DNA of 64,000 nt, taken from positions 744,001 through 808,000 of the forward strand of contig NZ_JACNYL010000001.1 of the NCBI RefSeq assembly GCF_014692525.1. The letters are read 5' to 3'. The notes beneath the pieces were generated by a model. The model ran no database searches and was not told the origin of the DNA. It was given only the letters and a program-made list of their open reading frames with translations. This document shows, in pieces, positions 52,374 through 61,179 of this stretch; position 1 is the first letter of the stretch; each line of letters starts with the position of its first letter. The position numbers and the translations under genes were made by a program. Source of the DNA: Sphingobacterium chuzhouense (GTDB taxonomy: Bacteria > Bacteroidota > Bacteroidia > Sphingobacteriales > Sphingobacteriaceae).

Positions 52374-53304
52374 GGCTAACTAAATTCAGTTTAATGTTAT
52401 CTTTCCCTATCAAAGCGTGAAATGCTTCGATAATATTCGTTTCTTCCTTCGCTCCCAGCGTATATAAAGGCGGCATCATAAAGGACTCACATAACCCCAA
52501 TTGCTTCATCAATATCTTTAATGCCCATAGGGATTCACCCAACGATTTATTGGATTGATACAACGCTCCCAGATCATCGGATTGCTTTTGCAAAGCATAA
52601 GCACTTTCCAGATCACCTCTTTCCACGGCCAGGCACATATCCCGGTAAATTGCAGGAGCAAAATTAGCTGAACTCGGCACAATCCCGTCACTACCGTTTA
52701 TCAAGGAGTGGGCGCATGCGCCTGCCCAACCCATATAATGTTTAAAATCTGCGCGATCTCTCCATAACTCCAGCGACTGGTCCAATCGATCCATATTACG
52801 TTCGGAGTCTTTTACGGCGACGATTTTCGGATGATGACTAAGCCCGTCCAATAGTTTAAGAGGGATAGACATGTGCGTGGTCGCCGGTATGTTGTATACA
52901 ATCAGATCAGGTGTTATTGCTTCAGCTAAATCTAGATAGTACTTTTCTATCTGGACATCTGACAGCTTGTAATAAGTCGGTAAAGTCGCCGCCACTTCAG
53001 AAACGCCTAAATCATACGCCAATTTGGCAAATGAAATAGAATCCTCCATGATATTGGAAGAAATCCCGACATATAGTTTTTCACCTTCCGGTCTATTGAC
53101 AACAGCAGCTCTTAAGTATTCCTCTTTAAAAGCGTTGGACAAGGATGCGGATTCGCCCGTTGTCCCTAATATAAAGGGTGTTGCACCATTGGTGTATAAA
53201 TATGAAAATATACGGGATACGGCATCTTGGTCCAAGCTCAAATCTTGTTTCAGTGGTGCAACCACCGGTACAATAGTCTCTTTTTTTGTTCTAACTTCTT
53301 TCAT
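52366..53304 (-). CDS. DapA/N-acetylneuraminate lyase-family aldolase
   Basis: A 312-residue cytoplasmic (beta/alpha)8 enzyme. I prefer ATG at 53304, one base after the upstream stop, to the ATG at 53319 that overlaps the upstream gene. The pyruvate site is visible as GTTGESASL near residue 47, Tyr137 in LIVYNIPAT and the Schiff-base Lys165 in IVAVKDSERN. Members cleave or condense 2-keto acids with pyruvate, or dehydrate keto-deoxy sugar acids. Next to an Fe-alcohol dehydrogenase, PdxA-like dehydrogenase and kinase, it probably splits a 2-keto-3-deoxy acid sugar into pyruvate and an aldehyde. Kdo or DHA of RG-II are possible, but unproven, substrates. Confidence 0.87.
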   Translation of the reverse strand: MKEVRTKKETIVPVVAPLKQDLSLDQDAVSRIFSYLYTNGATPFILGTTGESASLSNAFKEEYLRAAVVNRPEGEKLYVGISSNIMEDSISFAKLAYDLGVSEVAATLPTYYKLSDVQIEKYYLDLAEAITPDLIVYNIPATTHMSIPLKLLDGLSHHPKIVAVKDSERNMDRLDQSLELWRDRADFKHYMGWAGACAHSLINGSDGIVPSSANFAPAIYRDMCLAVERGDLESAYALQKQSDDLGALYQSNKSLGESLWALKILMKQLGLCESFMMPPLYTLGAKEETNIIEAFHALIGKDNIKLNLVSHV

Positions 53305-53305
53305 T

Positions 53306-54457
53306 TTAGTAGGCAGCATTAAATATGGTTATGGCATCTTGCAACGTAATTTCTCTGGGGTTGTTGACTAACAACCTTGTAATTTTCATAGCATCCTCCG
53401 CCATTTGGGGAATAGCTTCTTTGGGTATTTCGACATCGCGTAAACGAGCGGGAATACCACAAGCATTAATCAGCGCCCTTATTTTCTCTATTCCGCCACG
53501 GGCTGTTTCCTCGTCGGTAGCTAAGCGGTCGCACCCTAGAGCAATAGCTACTTCTGCATATTTTTTTGGTGATGCTACATAATTATATTCCATCACATAA
53601 GGCAATAACAATGCATTGGAAAGCCCGTGTGCCAAGTGGAACATGCTTCCCAACGGGTAAGACAGGGCGTGTACGGCCGCTGTATTCACTGGTCCTAGAC
53701 AGAAACCGCCCAACATACTTCCCATCGCCACCTGATACCTTGCTTCTTCATTCTTCCCGTTATGAACCGCTTCTTCCAAGTTTGCCGCAATTAAGCGCAT
53801 ACCTTCATAAGCATACATATCAATAAAAGGTTGCGAAAATTTATTGGTGTAAGCTTCCAGGCAATGTGTCAACGCATCCAGACCAGTGGCCGCAGTAATC
53901 GCAGGGGGTACACCGACCGTAAGTAAGGGGTCCACATAGACCTTATCCGGAACTAAATAAGGACTGATGATACCCTTTTTCTGATTTTCGTCATCCACCA
54001 GGATAGCGTTAGGAGACACCTCACTTCCTGTTCCCGATGTTGTCGGGACGCAGATAAGTGCCTTATTTCGTCCTTTTAGCACCCCGTTTCCTACAATGTC
54101 CTCCAACGATTGTGTATTATCCAGCTGCGCCGCAACCAATTTCGCTACATCCAACACGCTTCCGCCTCCAATACCGATGACTGCGTCTGCCGGGAAAGGC
54201 ACAAGCGTTTGTAAAAGTTGTTTCACATCCGAAAACGACGGTTCCTGTTCGATACTGGTATCGACAACCACCTCTATATTATTTCTTTCCAGTGTTGCCG
54301 TAAAATCAGCTAACTGATCCAGCAATGGTTTAATCGTCATGATGATGACGGTTTTATATCCCCGTTCCACAACATCTTCGGTTAGCTGCTGCAACACACC
54401 ATTTCCAAAAACCAATTTCCCTGGAAAGCTAACCTTTAACACCCTATCTATTGACAT
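53306..54457 (-). CDS. Iron-containing alcohol dehydrogenase
   Basis: A 383-residue cytoplasmic group III alcohol dehydrogenase. The nucleotide region has VIGIGGGSVLDVAKLVA near residue 93 and CVPTTSGTGSEVSPNAIL near 137. Metal ligands lie in TGLDALTHCLEAY near 193 and AAVHALSYPLGSMFHLAHGLSNALLLPY near 255-280 (two parts), as in lactaldehyde reductase (FucO) and related enzymes. It probably reduces a small aldehyde such as the aldol product of the next gene, or lactaldehyde from rhamnose or fucose. It is followed by the DapA-type gene with a 1-base gap. Confidence 0.93.
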   Translation of the reverse strand: MSIDRVLKVSFPGKLVFGNGVLQQLTEDVVERGYKTVIIMTIKPLLDQLADFTATLERNNIEVVVDTSIEQEPSFSDVKQLLQTLVPFPADAVIGIGGGSVLDVAKLVAAQLDNTQSLEDIVGNGVLKGRNKALICVPTTSGTGSEVSPNAILVDDENQKKGIISPYLVPDKVYVDPLLTVGVPPAITAATGLDALTHCLEAYTNKFSQPFIDMYAYEGMRLIAANLEEAVHNGKNEEARYQVAMGSMLGGFCLGPVNTAAVHALSYPLGSMFHLAHGLSNALLLPYVMEYNYVASPKKYAEVAIALGCDRLATDEETARGGIEKIRALINACGIPARLRDVEIPKEAIPQMAEDAMKITRLLVNNPREITLQDAITIFNAAY

Positions 54458-54478
54458 ATTCTTTTTTCGATAATCTAT

Positions 54479-55639
54479 TTACTCTTCTTCTGCTTTATAA
54501 GTTTCCAGCGTAGGGAGCTCATATCCCTTTACTTGGGGCCAGACACCGTTCTTTATTGCTCTTTTCTTTAACTTTTTGGGATTCACCACGACGTGCTTCA
54601 TCTTTTCCCTCCGCCAGGTATAAGCAAAATGCAATAGGCCATCGCTTGTCTGTATAACCGCTGGATAGGAATATTGACTGATAGGTGAATCTTCCAGAAT
54701 CAATACCGCGTCCCATTTCTTTCCGTCTTTCGAGATGGAAACATTTAATGGCGTGCGTGGTCCTTTCGGATTCTCCGGCGGTGGCAATACGTGATTGTAT
54801 ACCAACACATGCGTCCCATTTTTCATCGTGACCGCATCGGTACCCGAATTATTATTCGGCAGCGTTGTCTTGCGCAATGGTGTCCAGGTTTCCCCATAGT
54901 CATTCGACCATGATTCAACCAACGCCCAATTACGGCTTCTCGCTAAAATTTGTAATTTACCATTCCCATGATCCAATACACTGGGTTGAATCGCATTGAT
55001 GTCATCTTCTCCTCTTCCAATCGGACCTACTTTACGCCAGGTTTTTCCAAAATCGGGTGTGATTTCAAAATGAATATTCCAACCATTGCCTTCCGTGCTC
55101 GTCGGGCAAATCAAATTACCATTACTCAACAAAACAGGCTTATTCTTGATAGGTCCCAAAAAACCTTCGGGAAGCTTCTCTGCTGCCGACCAAGTTTTTC
55201 CACCATCTGTAGAGCGCTTTAACATCCCCCACCATTCGGAAGGTTTTGGCCCTACCTTATAAAACAACAATAAGTCGCCATTGGGTATTTGATACAATAC
55301 CGGATTCCAAGTAGGCAATCTGCTACCGTCTTCCTGCACACCGTCAGCAGCCGATTGCGGTGCTGTCCACTGTTCATTTTCATATCGGCAGATATAGATT
55401 TCTACATCGGGATGGCGTTCATGTGTACCACCAAAAAAAGTGTAGACTAAATTCCCGTTTGTGGTTTCCACGATACTGGCCGAATGGCAAGAGGGGAAAG
55501 CAGCTTTATCGTAGATAAACTCGTCCTTTACAATGCCTTTTCTCCATTTATGCAAGGCGTTTTTTTCCTGTGCCCATGCACCCGACAGGAATGCGAGGCA
55601 GAGGATAAAAGTTTTTATGGCTATGTGTTTCTTGTTCAT
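54479..55639 (-). CDS. Secreted Asp-box (BNR) propeller, sialidase-superfold protein
   Basis: A 386-residue exported protein with a signal peptide ending near GAWAQ. It has four Asp-boxes: STDGGKTWS, TPDFGKTWR, SNDYGETWT and SKDGKKWD, at roughly residues 145, 205, 250 and 305, marking a six-bladed propeller. The N-terminal segment FPSCHSASIVETTNGNL replaces the RIP motif of true sialidases, so sialidase activity is doubtful. Related families use this fold as rhamnosidases, lyases or keto-acid hydrolases. Its location just after GH78 (4-base overlap) suggests work on the same pectic chain. The substrate is unknown. Confidence 0.75.
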   Translation of the reverse strand: MNKKHIAIKTFILCLAFLSGAWAQEKNALHKWRKGIVKDEFIYDKAAFPSCHSASIVETTNGNLVYTFFGGTHERHPDVEIYICRYENEQWTAPQSAADGVQEDGSRLPTWNPVLYQIPNGDLLLFYKVGPKPSEWWGMLKRSTDGGKTWSAAEKLPEGFLGPIKNKPVLLSNGNLICPTSTEGNGWNIHFEITPDFGKTWRKVGPIGRGEDDINAIQPSVLDHGNGKLQILARSRNWALVESWSNDYGETWTPLRKTTLPNNNSGTDAVTMKNGTHVLVYNHVLPPPENPKGPRTPLNVSISKDGKKWDAVLILEDSPISQYSYPAVIQTSDGLLHFAYTWRREKMKHVVVNPKKLKKRAIKNGVWPQVKGYELPTLETYKAEEE

Positions 55640-58377
55640 GGTAACGTTGATAAAAATTGATATTTACCGGACCCCAATTCGATTATTACGCGTCCGTTTT
55701 CTTCTCCTATGATCTTTATGTCCGAATGATCAGCAATTTGCTTTCCTTGTTCGGTAATAAACCGTACCCCTTTGGCCGGGATATAAACATGTGCCGTGGT
55801 ATTGGCCGGAATAGCTATCTGCCAGGCAAACCTATCTCTTTTTCGCTTCCACGACGAGGTAATCATCCCCTGTATACTTTTATGGTTTGCTTCCACATCA
55901 TCCAAGCCGTTAATGAGCTCCGGCTTCATAATAATCCTTTGGAATCCGTTCGCTGCTGATTTAATTCCTGCCAGATTCTCGTAATACCACACCAATAAGT
56001 CGCCGAGCATCATGACATGGTTTTGGGAATTCATGCGCGGATGGGCTGTATCGCCATTCCACAATTCCCATATCGTCGTCGCCCCATTCTCCAGCATATA
56101 GCCCCATGAGGGATAAGTAGTATTCGTTGCCAACTTGTACGCCAAGTCAGCACGTCCCATATCGGTCAGCGTCCGCATAATCCACTGTGTCCCCACTAAT
56201 CCCGTACTTAAATGACCGTTATTCTCTTTTTCGATAATCTCCACAATCCTATCCGCTAGCTTCTCTTTCTGACCTTCTTCGACCAAACCGAAATACATCG
56301 CCAGTAAATTTTCCGTCAATGTATTGTTGCCATAGTAACCTGATGGATTATAGAATCTTTTGTTAAAGTCCTTCTTCATGTTGGCCGCGGATTCCTCAAA
56401 TCCGGCACGATCCTGGCTATTTCCTGTATGTTCAGAAAAACGAGCGATCATCTGCAACAAATGATAGTAATAAGCTGTGGATATAAGGGGATTCGGACGT
56501 TTAACATCCGCACTCTTACCACGTCCTTCCTCGATAGTCGCGGGTGGCGCACACCAATCGCCATAGCTGTCCTTGGTGATGATACCTTCGCTATCCCTGT
56601 AAAGCGCCTCCATATACCGCATCCATTTCTTCATGGCTGGATAGTGCTTTTCCAATATCCGCACATCGCCTGTCTGTTGGTATAACATATCCGCCACAAT
56701 TAAATACGTGCCGGGCCAGGTCATGTTATCACTGTAATACCGCCAGAACGCTGGTGCGACATCGGGGATTGCGCCATCCTCTTTCTGGGACAGGCGAATG
56801 TCCTCCAACCATTTGCTGTAGAAATTTGCGTTATCAAACAAAAAGTTTTCGCCATAGGCGCTACCCGGACGGTCGCCCAACCAAGCTTGACGCTCATTAC
56901 GTTGCGGACAATCTACGGGGATACTTTTGTAGTTCGAGGCGATTCCCCACCAAGCATTCTTATGAATCTGATTCAATAACGCATTGGACGAGGTAAATGA
57001 CCCAACGGTTTCCATTTCATCATATACTAAGCGTCCGATAAATTTATCCAGCTCCACTTCTCCGGGATAACCTTCTACTTCAACATACCGAAAACCATGA
57101 TACGTAAAACGCGGTTCCCATTCTTCTATATCACCACCTTTTAAAATATATACATCTGTCGCCTTTGCAGCGCGTAGATTGTCTCGAAAAAGTGTACCAT
57201 CTTCATTTAGCGATTCCGCAAAACGCAGTGTTACTTCTGTTCCACCTGGACCCTGCACACGCATTTTCACCCAACCCGAAAAATTCTGTCCGAAGTCGAT
57301 AATATACTTACCCTCTTTCGGTGTGATGGAAACCGGTTTAAGGTCTTGCATCACTTTCATGTTGTTGTTGATCTGTGCTTCGTAGTTCCCTCCCGGCTCT
57401 TGTACATACTCGGCTCTTTCCCATGTGGCATCATCGTATCCCACCTTCGCCCAATCTTTCAATTCCTTACGGGCATCATATATTTCCCCGTCGTATTCGT
57501 TATTGGATATGATGGGGCCGTCTGTCGTCCCTTTCCACGTATCGTCCGTATGAATGGTTTGTCGGGAGCCATCCGTATAGGTGATGCGGATCTGCATCTG
57601 CATTTTGGGAAAACCGAAGTTCTTCACCTTGTACGGTTTTTCCTGCCGTATGGCGTAATAACGTCCATTACCTAAGATCACACCCAACGTGTGTTTTTCT
57701 CCATTTAGTAATTCGGTGACATCGAACACATTGTATTTTACATTTTTGGTATAATCGGTTAAGCCGGGAGCCAACACTTGATCGCCCACTTTATGGCCAT
57801 CGATATACAACTCGTACAAACCGAGACCCATGATATACGCAGTTGCTTCCTGCACTTCTTTTGTGATGGAAATCTCCTTTCGGAAATAGCGCGCACTGAG
57901 ATAGCCGGCCTCTTTATCGTCGCTATCAAAGTAACCATCAAACCCAATCCAACGTCTATTCCAATCCTTGTAATAGAGCAGACCTACCCGCCACGAGGCG
58001 GGTACGGACCAATCGGATGCACCTTTATTGGTATATACTTTTACTTTCCAGAAGACCTCCGTATCACTTTTTAAAGCTTTTCCATCATAGAATACGGCGA
58101 TTGAATTATCGGATTCCGTTTTACCCGAATCCCATAGGTCTCCTATATTTTGTGCCAGCTTTTCCGGTGATGACGCCACGAGGATATGATACGCGGTTTG
58201 CACCACATTGCGGGCATCCGCCTGTATTTGCCAACTCAACCTTGGGTTCATTTTATCAATACCCAACGGATTGGTTAGCAATTCACATCGCAGAGCGTCC
58301 GCACTTGGCTGTGCAAAAGCTGTTACGCTTAAAAACAACCAAACGATCAATCCTGTTATCTTCACCTTACTTTTCAT
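55636..58377 (-). CDS. GH78 alpha-L-rhamnosidase II
   Basis: A 913-residue exported enzyme with signal peptide ending near TAFAQ. Domain order matches the GH78 at 27550-30312: fibronectin-like NPLGIDKMNPRLSWQI, Bac_rhamnosid_N with VQEATAYIMGLGLYELYIDG, jelly roll IDFGQNFSGWVKMRVQGP, catalytic (alpha/alpha)6 barrel and C-terminal beta-domain. The acid Glu lies in DCPQRNERQAWLGD near residue 505 and the base Glu in TTIWELWNGD near residue 790. This paralogue keeps the full acidic motif. It releases L-rhamnose from polysaccharide-derived chains. It is followed by the Asp-box gene and preceded, 6 bases away, by a GH2. Confidence 0.94.
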   Translation of the reverse strand: MKSKVKITGLIVWLFLSVTAFAQPSADALRCELLTNPLGIDKMNPRLSWQIQADARNVVQTAYHILVASSPEKLAQNIGDLWDSGKTESDNSIAVFYDGKALKSDTEVFWKVKVYTNKGASDWSVPASWRVGLLYYKDWNRRWIGFDGYFDSDDKEAGYLSARYFRKEISITKEVQEATAYIMGLGLYELYIDGHKVGDQVLAPGLTDYTKNVKYNVFDVTELLNGEKHTLGVILGNGRYYAIRQEKPYKVKNFGFPKMQMQIRITYTDGSRQTIHTDDTWKGTTDGPIISNNEYDGEIYDARKELKDWAKVGYDDATWERAEYVQEPGGNYEAQINNNMKVMQDLKPVSITPKEGKYIIDFGQNFSGWVKMRVQGPGGTEVTLRFAESLNEDGTLFRDNLRAAKATDVYILKGGDIEEWEPRFTYHGFRYVEVEGYPGEVELDKFIGRLVYDEMETVGSFTSSNALLNQIHKNAWWGIASNYKSIPVDCPQRNERQAWLGDRPGSAYGENFLFDNANFYSKWLEDIRLSQKEDGAIPDVAPAFWRYYSDNMTWPGTYLIVADMLYQQTGDVRILEKHYPAMKKWMRYMEALYRDSEGIITKDSYGDWCAPPATIEEGRGKSADVKRPNPLISTAYYYHLLQMIARFSEHTGNSQDRAGFEESAANMKKDFNKRFYNPSGYYGNNTLTENLLAMYFGLVEEGQKEKLADRIVEIIEKENNGHLSTGLVGTQWIMRTLTDMGRADLAYKLATNTTYPSWGYMLENGATTIWELWNGDTAHPRMNSQNHVMMLGDLLVWYYENLAGIKSAANGFQRIIMKPELINGLDDVEANHKSIQGMITSSWKRKRDRFAWQIAIPANTTAHVYIPAKGVRFITEQGKQIADHSDIKIIGEENGRVIIELGSGKYQFLSTLP

Positions 58378-58383
58378 TGTTCT

Positions 58384-61164
58384 TTATTGTTGCACCGAAA
58401 AATCAAAATACAGCACCATGTGCAGTGCACGGATTGGTTCTTTCTCAAAATCATAATACACGTGCTTCATACCCATTGGCCCCGTCGTTTCCGGTTTTTG
58501 TGTCTTTGTACCGATTGCGGAAATGCCATTCATAAACGAAATATCACCATCCGGGAAGGTCGGCTCCATATTTTTCCAGTCGGTGTCCTGTTGTTCTCTC
58601 GGCGTAAACAACCGCAAGAATACATCTTCCCTATCGGTGAACACATAGAACGACTGCTCGTCCGTTATAAATTTCGTCCAATACATATTGCTGTGATATC
58701 CCTTAAATTCCGGATATTCAAAAGGAATTTCGCCTGTTGCCGCATCGTTATAATCTTTCTTCCATACGCCAAATTGATTTCCTTTCATCCGGTTTTTCCA
58801 CACGCGGTAAGGTCCCATGCCCATGTATTCCACACCCTTCATTTTATCTTCCGGGAAAGAAAAGTTGACGCCGACAAATTTGGTGAAGTATTCCTGTGGG
58901 AAGTATTGCACATGCATTTTCACCTGTCCCGATGGGTAGATCTCCCACGTCAACGTATTATAACTTTCTTTTTTATCGAATGTAGAAGCAATGACAACTT
59001 TATCCTCTTCCTGCTTGAGTGTAAAATTCTTGAAGTTGGTGACGGCTTCCTGTATCGTCGGACCATTGTTAAAAGGGATAACACCTTTTGCATTTTTCAC
59101 TTCTTCCAATAAGCCGTTTTCTTTGTTAATGCGTACCGTAATGCCATTTGCAAAAACCACATAACTCGAAGCTGTTTCTTCCACGTTTACTGCTTCCCCC
59201 GTTGTTCGCAGAAGATGCTCTGCCACTTGGTTCGGGCGACTGATCGGAAAACTCCATGTATAAATTTCCAGATCATTTACATCCCTCGCCGTGATATACA
59301 ATACATCATAGTCTTGCCAATCTGTTGGAAAGTCAACTTTTAAAATACCTCGGTGATAGGGTTCGATATCAGGCGCATGGATTGTCCCGGTTGTACTCCC
59401 CTTGTCTTCCCCATACTGTCCTAGCTTCTTTAGCTCATAACTGAACGAACATTGGTTAATATTCGTGAAGGTATACCGGTTTTCGATATGAAATGCGCCA
59501 TCAAAGTCCACCGTCATCTCCCTCTTTTCGAAGAAAATAGGGCTCCATACTTCTTTAATCGTATAGAAACTCCCCTCTTTCTCATAGTAAGGTCCCACAA
59601 TCCCATCAGCACCGTGATTGCCATCCGTATCGATGATATTATCCTTGTCCGTTCTCATCAGACCTTGATCTTGAAAATCCCAAAGGAAGCCACCGGCAGA
59701 TAGTGGATTTGCCCACATGGCTTTCCAATAATCCTCGATTCCCGCACCGTGACCACCGTCCCACATACCGTGTAAAAATTCGGTTGGCATTACAATATTA
59801 TGTCCGTGATCATACGTACCGATACCGTAATTATATTCCCGGTAATGGGTTGTTTCAAAACCACCATATACTGCCCAAGGATAAATTAATGGGCGTTTTT
59901 GCATATCGTAAGCAAAAAAGATACTATCTAGCTCTGGGTTATGTCCGCCTTCGTTGCCGTTCGCCCAGAAAATAATCGACGGATGATTTTCCGAAACCAC
60001 CATCATTTCTTTCAGCAGCTTTGTGCCCGTCGGTGTATCGTAGTAGCCATGCCATCCGCCAAGCTCGTTCATCACATACAGCCCTAACGAATCACACACT
60101 TCCAGAAAATGATTATCGGGTGGATAATGTGCCATCCGAACGGCGTTCATATTCATTTCTTTTATCAGCTTCACATCGTGAATACTGATTTCCTTACTTG
60201 TTGTACGTCCTGATTCCGGGTGAAAAGAATGGCGGTTTACGCCTTTAAATTTGATTTTTACTCCGTTGATATAGACCCCATCACGTTCTTTCACCTCCAC
60301 CGTTCTGAAACCAAATTTCTGTACCTTTTCATGTACTTTTTTTCCTTTTCTCCAAAGCGAAATATGTGCGTGATAAAGGTTGGGGAATTCAGAGGACCAT
60401 AGATTGGGATCTGAAAACTGACCTTTCAGTTCAGTTTTGTCACTTTGGAAAGCTGCTGATAGTGATTCGCCATAGGGTTGTCCAGCAGCATCGGTTAATT
60501 GTATTTGAATTTCGTCTGCATCACCACTTTGTTCTACGATGCTGCGAAACTGGCCGTCTGCTTTGGCATCAATCGAAACACGGTGAATATGGCTTTGTGG
60601 TAGTGCTTCCAGATATACAGGGCGGTAAATACCTCCAAATATCCAATAATCCGCTTCCCGCTCCGCCGCGTTCACCGATTTATTCTCTGAATGCTTCGCT
60701 ACTGTCACTTCCAATAGGTTTTTCCCTTTGTAGTTTAATAGCTTTGAAATATCGTATTTAAAGACGTAGAAAGATCCTTGATGAATCTCTCCGGCAGACT
60801 TTCCGTTTATCTTGACTTCCGCGTCCGTCATTACCCCTTCAAAAACCAGATTGACCACCTGCCCTTTCCAGGCTTTATCCACCGTAAACGTATATTTATA
60901 TTGTCCTTTTTCTTTTCCTTTCTTTTCTTCTTTATCAAATCCGTAGTTGTATTTGCCAAAGCCGTGTAATTCCCAATTGGAAGGAACGGGGATTTTTGAC
61001 CATTTCCCGGCATTCATGCCATCCGTGACGGAAAAATCCCATAGTACGCCATCATCTTTCCCTTTCCCCGATAGATATTTCACCTGGGTAGTTTGGGCAC
61101 TTAAAAAAGTTATTCCCAGCAAGCAAAGGCATAGCATCAATACATATCTACAAACCATCTTCAT
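58384..61164 (-). CDS. GH2 beta-galactosidase-like enzyme II
   Basis: A 926-residue exported GH2 enzyme with signal peptide ending near FLSAQ. Order: sugar-binding jelly roll (residues 40-190) with VPSNWELHGFGKYNYGF, Ig-like domain (200-290), TIM barrel (300-560), further beta-domains and a C-terminal LacZ-small-chain-like domain (VGVNFSFPEDKMKGVEYMG near 775). The acid/base is Glu405 in ANGNEGGHN and the nucleophile Glu462 in MPTEFLHGMWDGG. The two-Gly context after NE differs from the GH2 at 24031-26424, so a different beta-linked sugar or uronic acid is likely. It is 6 bases upstream of GH78. Confidence 0.92.
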   Translation of the reverse strand: MKMVCRYVLMLCLCLLGITFLSAQTTQVKYLSGKGKDDGVLWDFSVTDGMNAGKWSKIPVPSNWELHGFGKYNYGFDKEEKKGKEKGQYKYTFTVDKAWKGQVVNLVFEGVMTDAEVKINGKSAGEIHQGSFYVFKYDISKLLNYKGKNLLEVTVAKHSENKSVNAAEREADYWIFGGIYRPVYLEALPQSHIHRVSIDAKADGQFRSIVEQSGDADEIQIQLTDAAGQPYGESLSAAFQSDKTELKGQFSDPNLWSSEFPNLYHAHISLWRKGKKVHEKVQKFGFRTVEVKERDGVYINGVKIKFKGVNRHSFHPESGRTTSKEISIHDVKLIKEMNMNAVRMAHYPPDNHFLEVCDSLGLYVMNELGGWHGYYDTPTGTKLLKEMMVVSENHPSIIFWANGNEGGHNPELDSIFFAYDMQKRPLIYPWAVYGGFETTHYREYNYGIGTYDHGHNIVMPTEFLHGMWDGGHGAGIEDYWKAMWANPLSAGGFLWDFQDQGLMRTDKDNIIDTDGNHGADGIVGPYYEKEGSFYTIKEVWSPIFFEKREMTVDFDGAFHIENRYTFTNINQCSFSYELKKLGQYGEDKGSTTGTIHAPDIEPYHRGILKVDFPTDWQDYDVLYITARDVNDLEIYTWSFPISRPNQVAEHLLRTTGEAVNVEETASSYVVFANGITVRINKENGLLEEVKNAKGVIPFNNGPTIQEAVTNFKNFTLKQEEDKVVIASTFDKKESYNTLTWEIYPSGQVKMHVQYFPQEYFTKFVGVNFSFPEDKMKGVEYMGMGPYRVWKNRMKGNQFGVWKKDYNDAATGEIPFEYPEFKGYHSNMYWTKFITDEQSFYVFTDREDVFLRLFTPREQQDTDWKNMEPTFPDGDISFMNGISAIGTKTQKPETTGPMGMKHVYYDFEKEPIRALHMVLYFDFSVQQ

Positions 61165-61179
61165 ATTTTCCTTTATCCG

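Noticed and set aside
54479..55639. Naming the Asp-box protein a sialidase
   Set aside because: The fold repeats are present but the RIP motif is missing and no sialic-acid transport or lyase context is evident beyond a generic DapA-family gene.
58387..59112. Long plus-strand open frame of 241 codons opposite the GH2 gene
   Set aside because: It is fully antisense to conserved GH2 coding sequence, shows no family motif or sensible start context, and is rich in residues expected from reverse reading of such codons.
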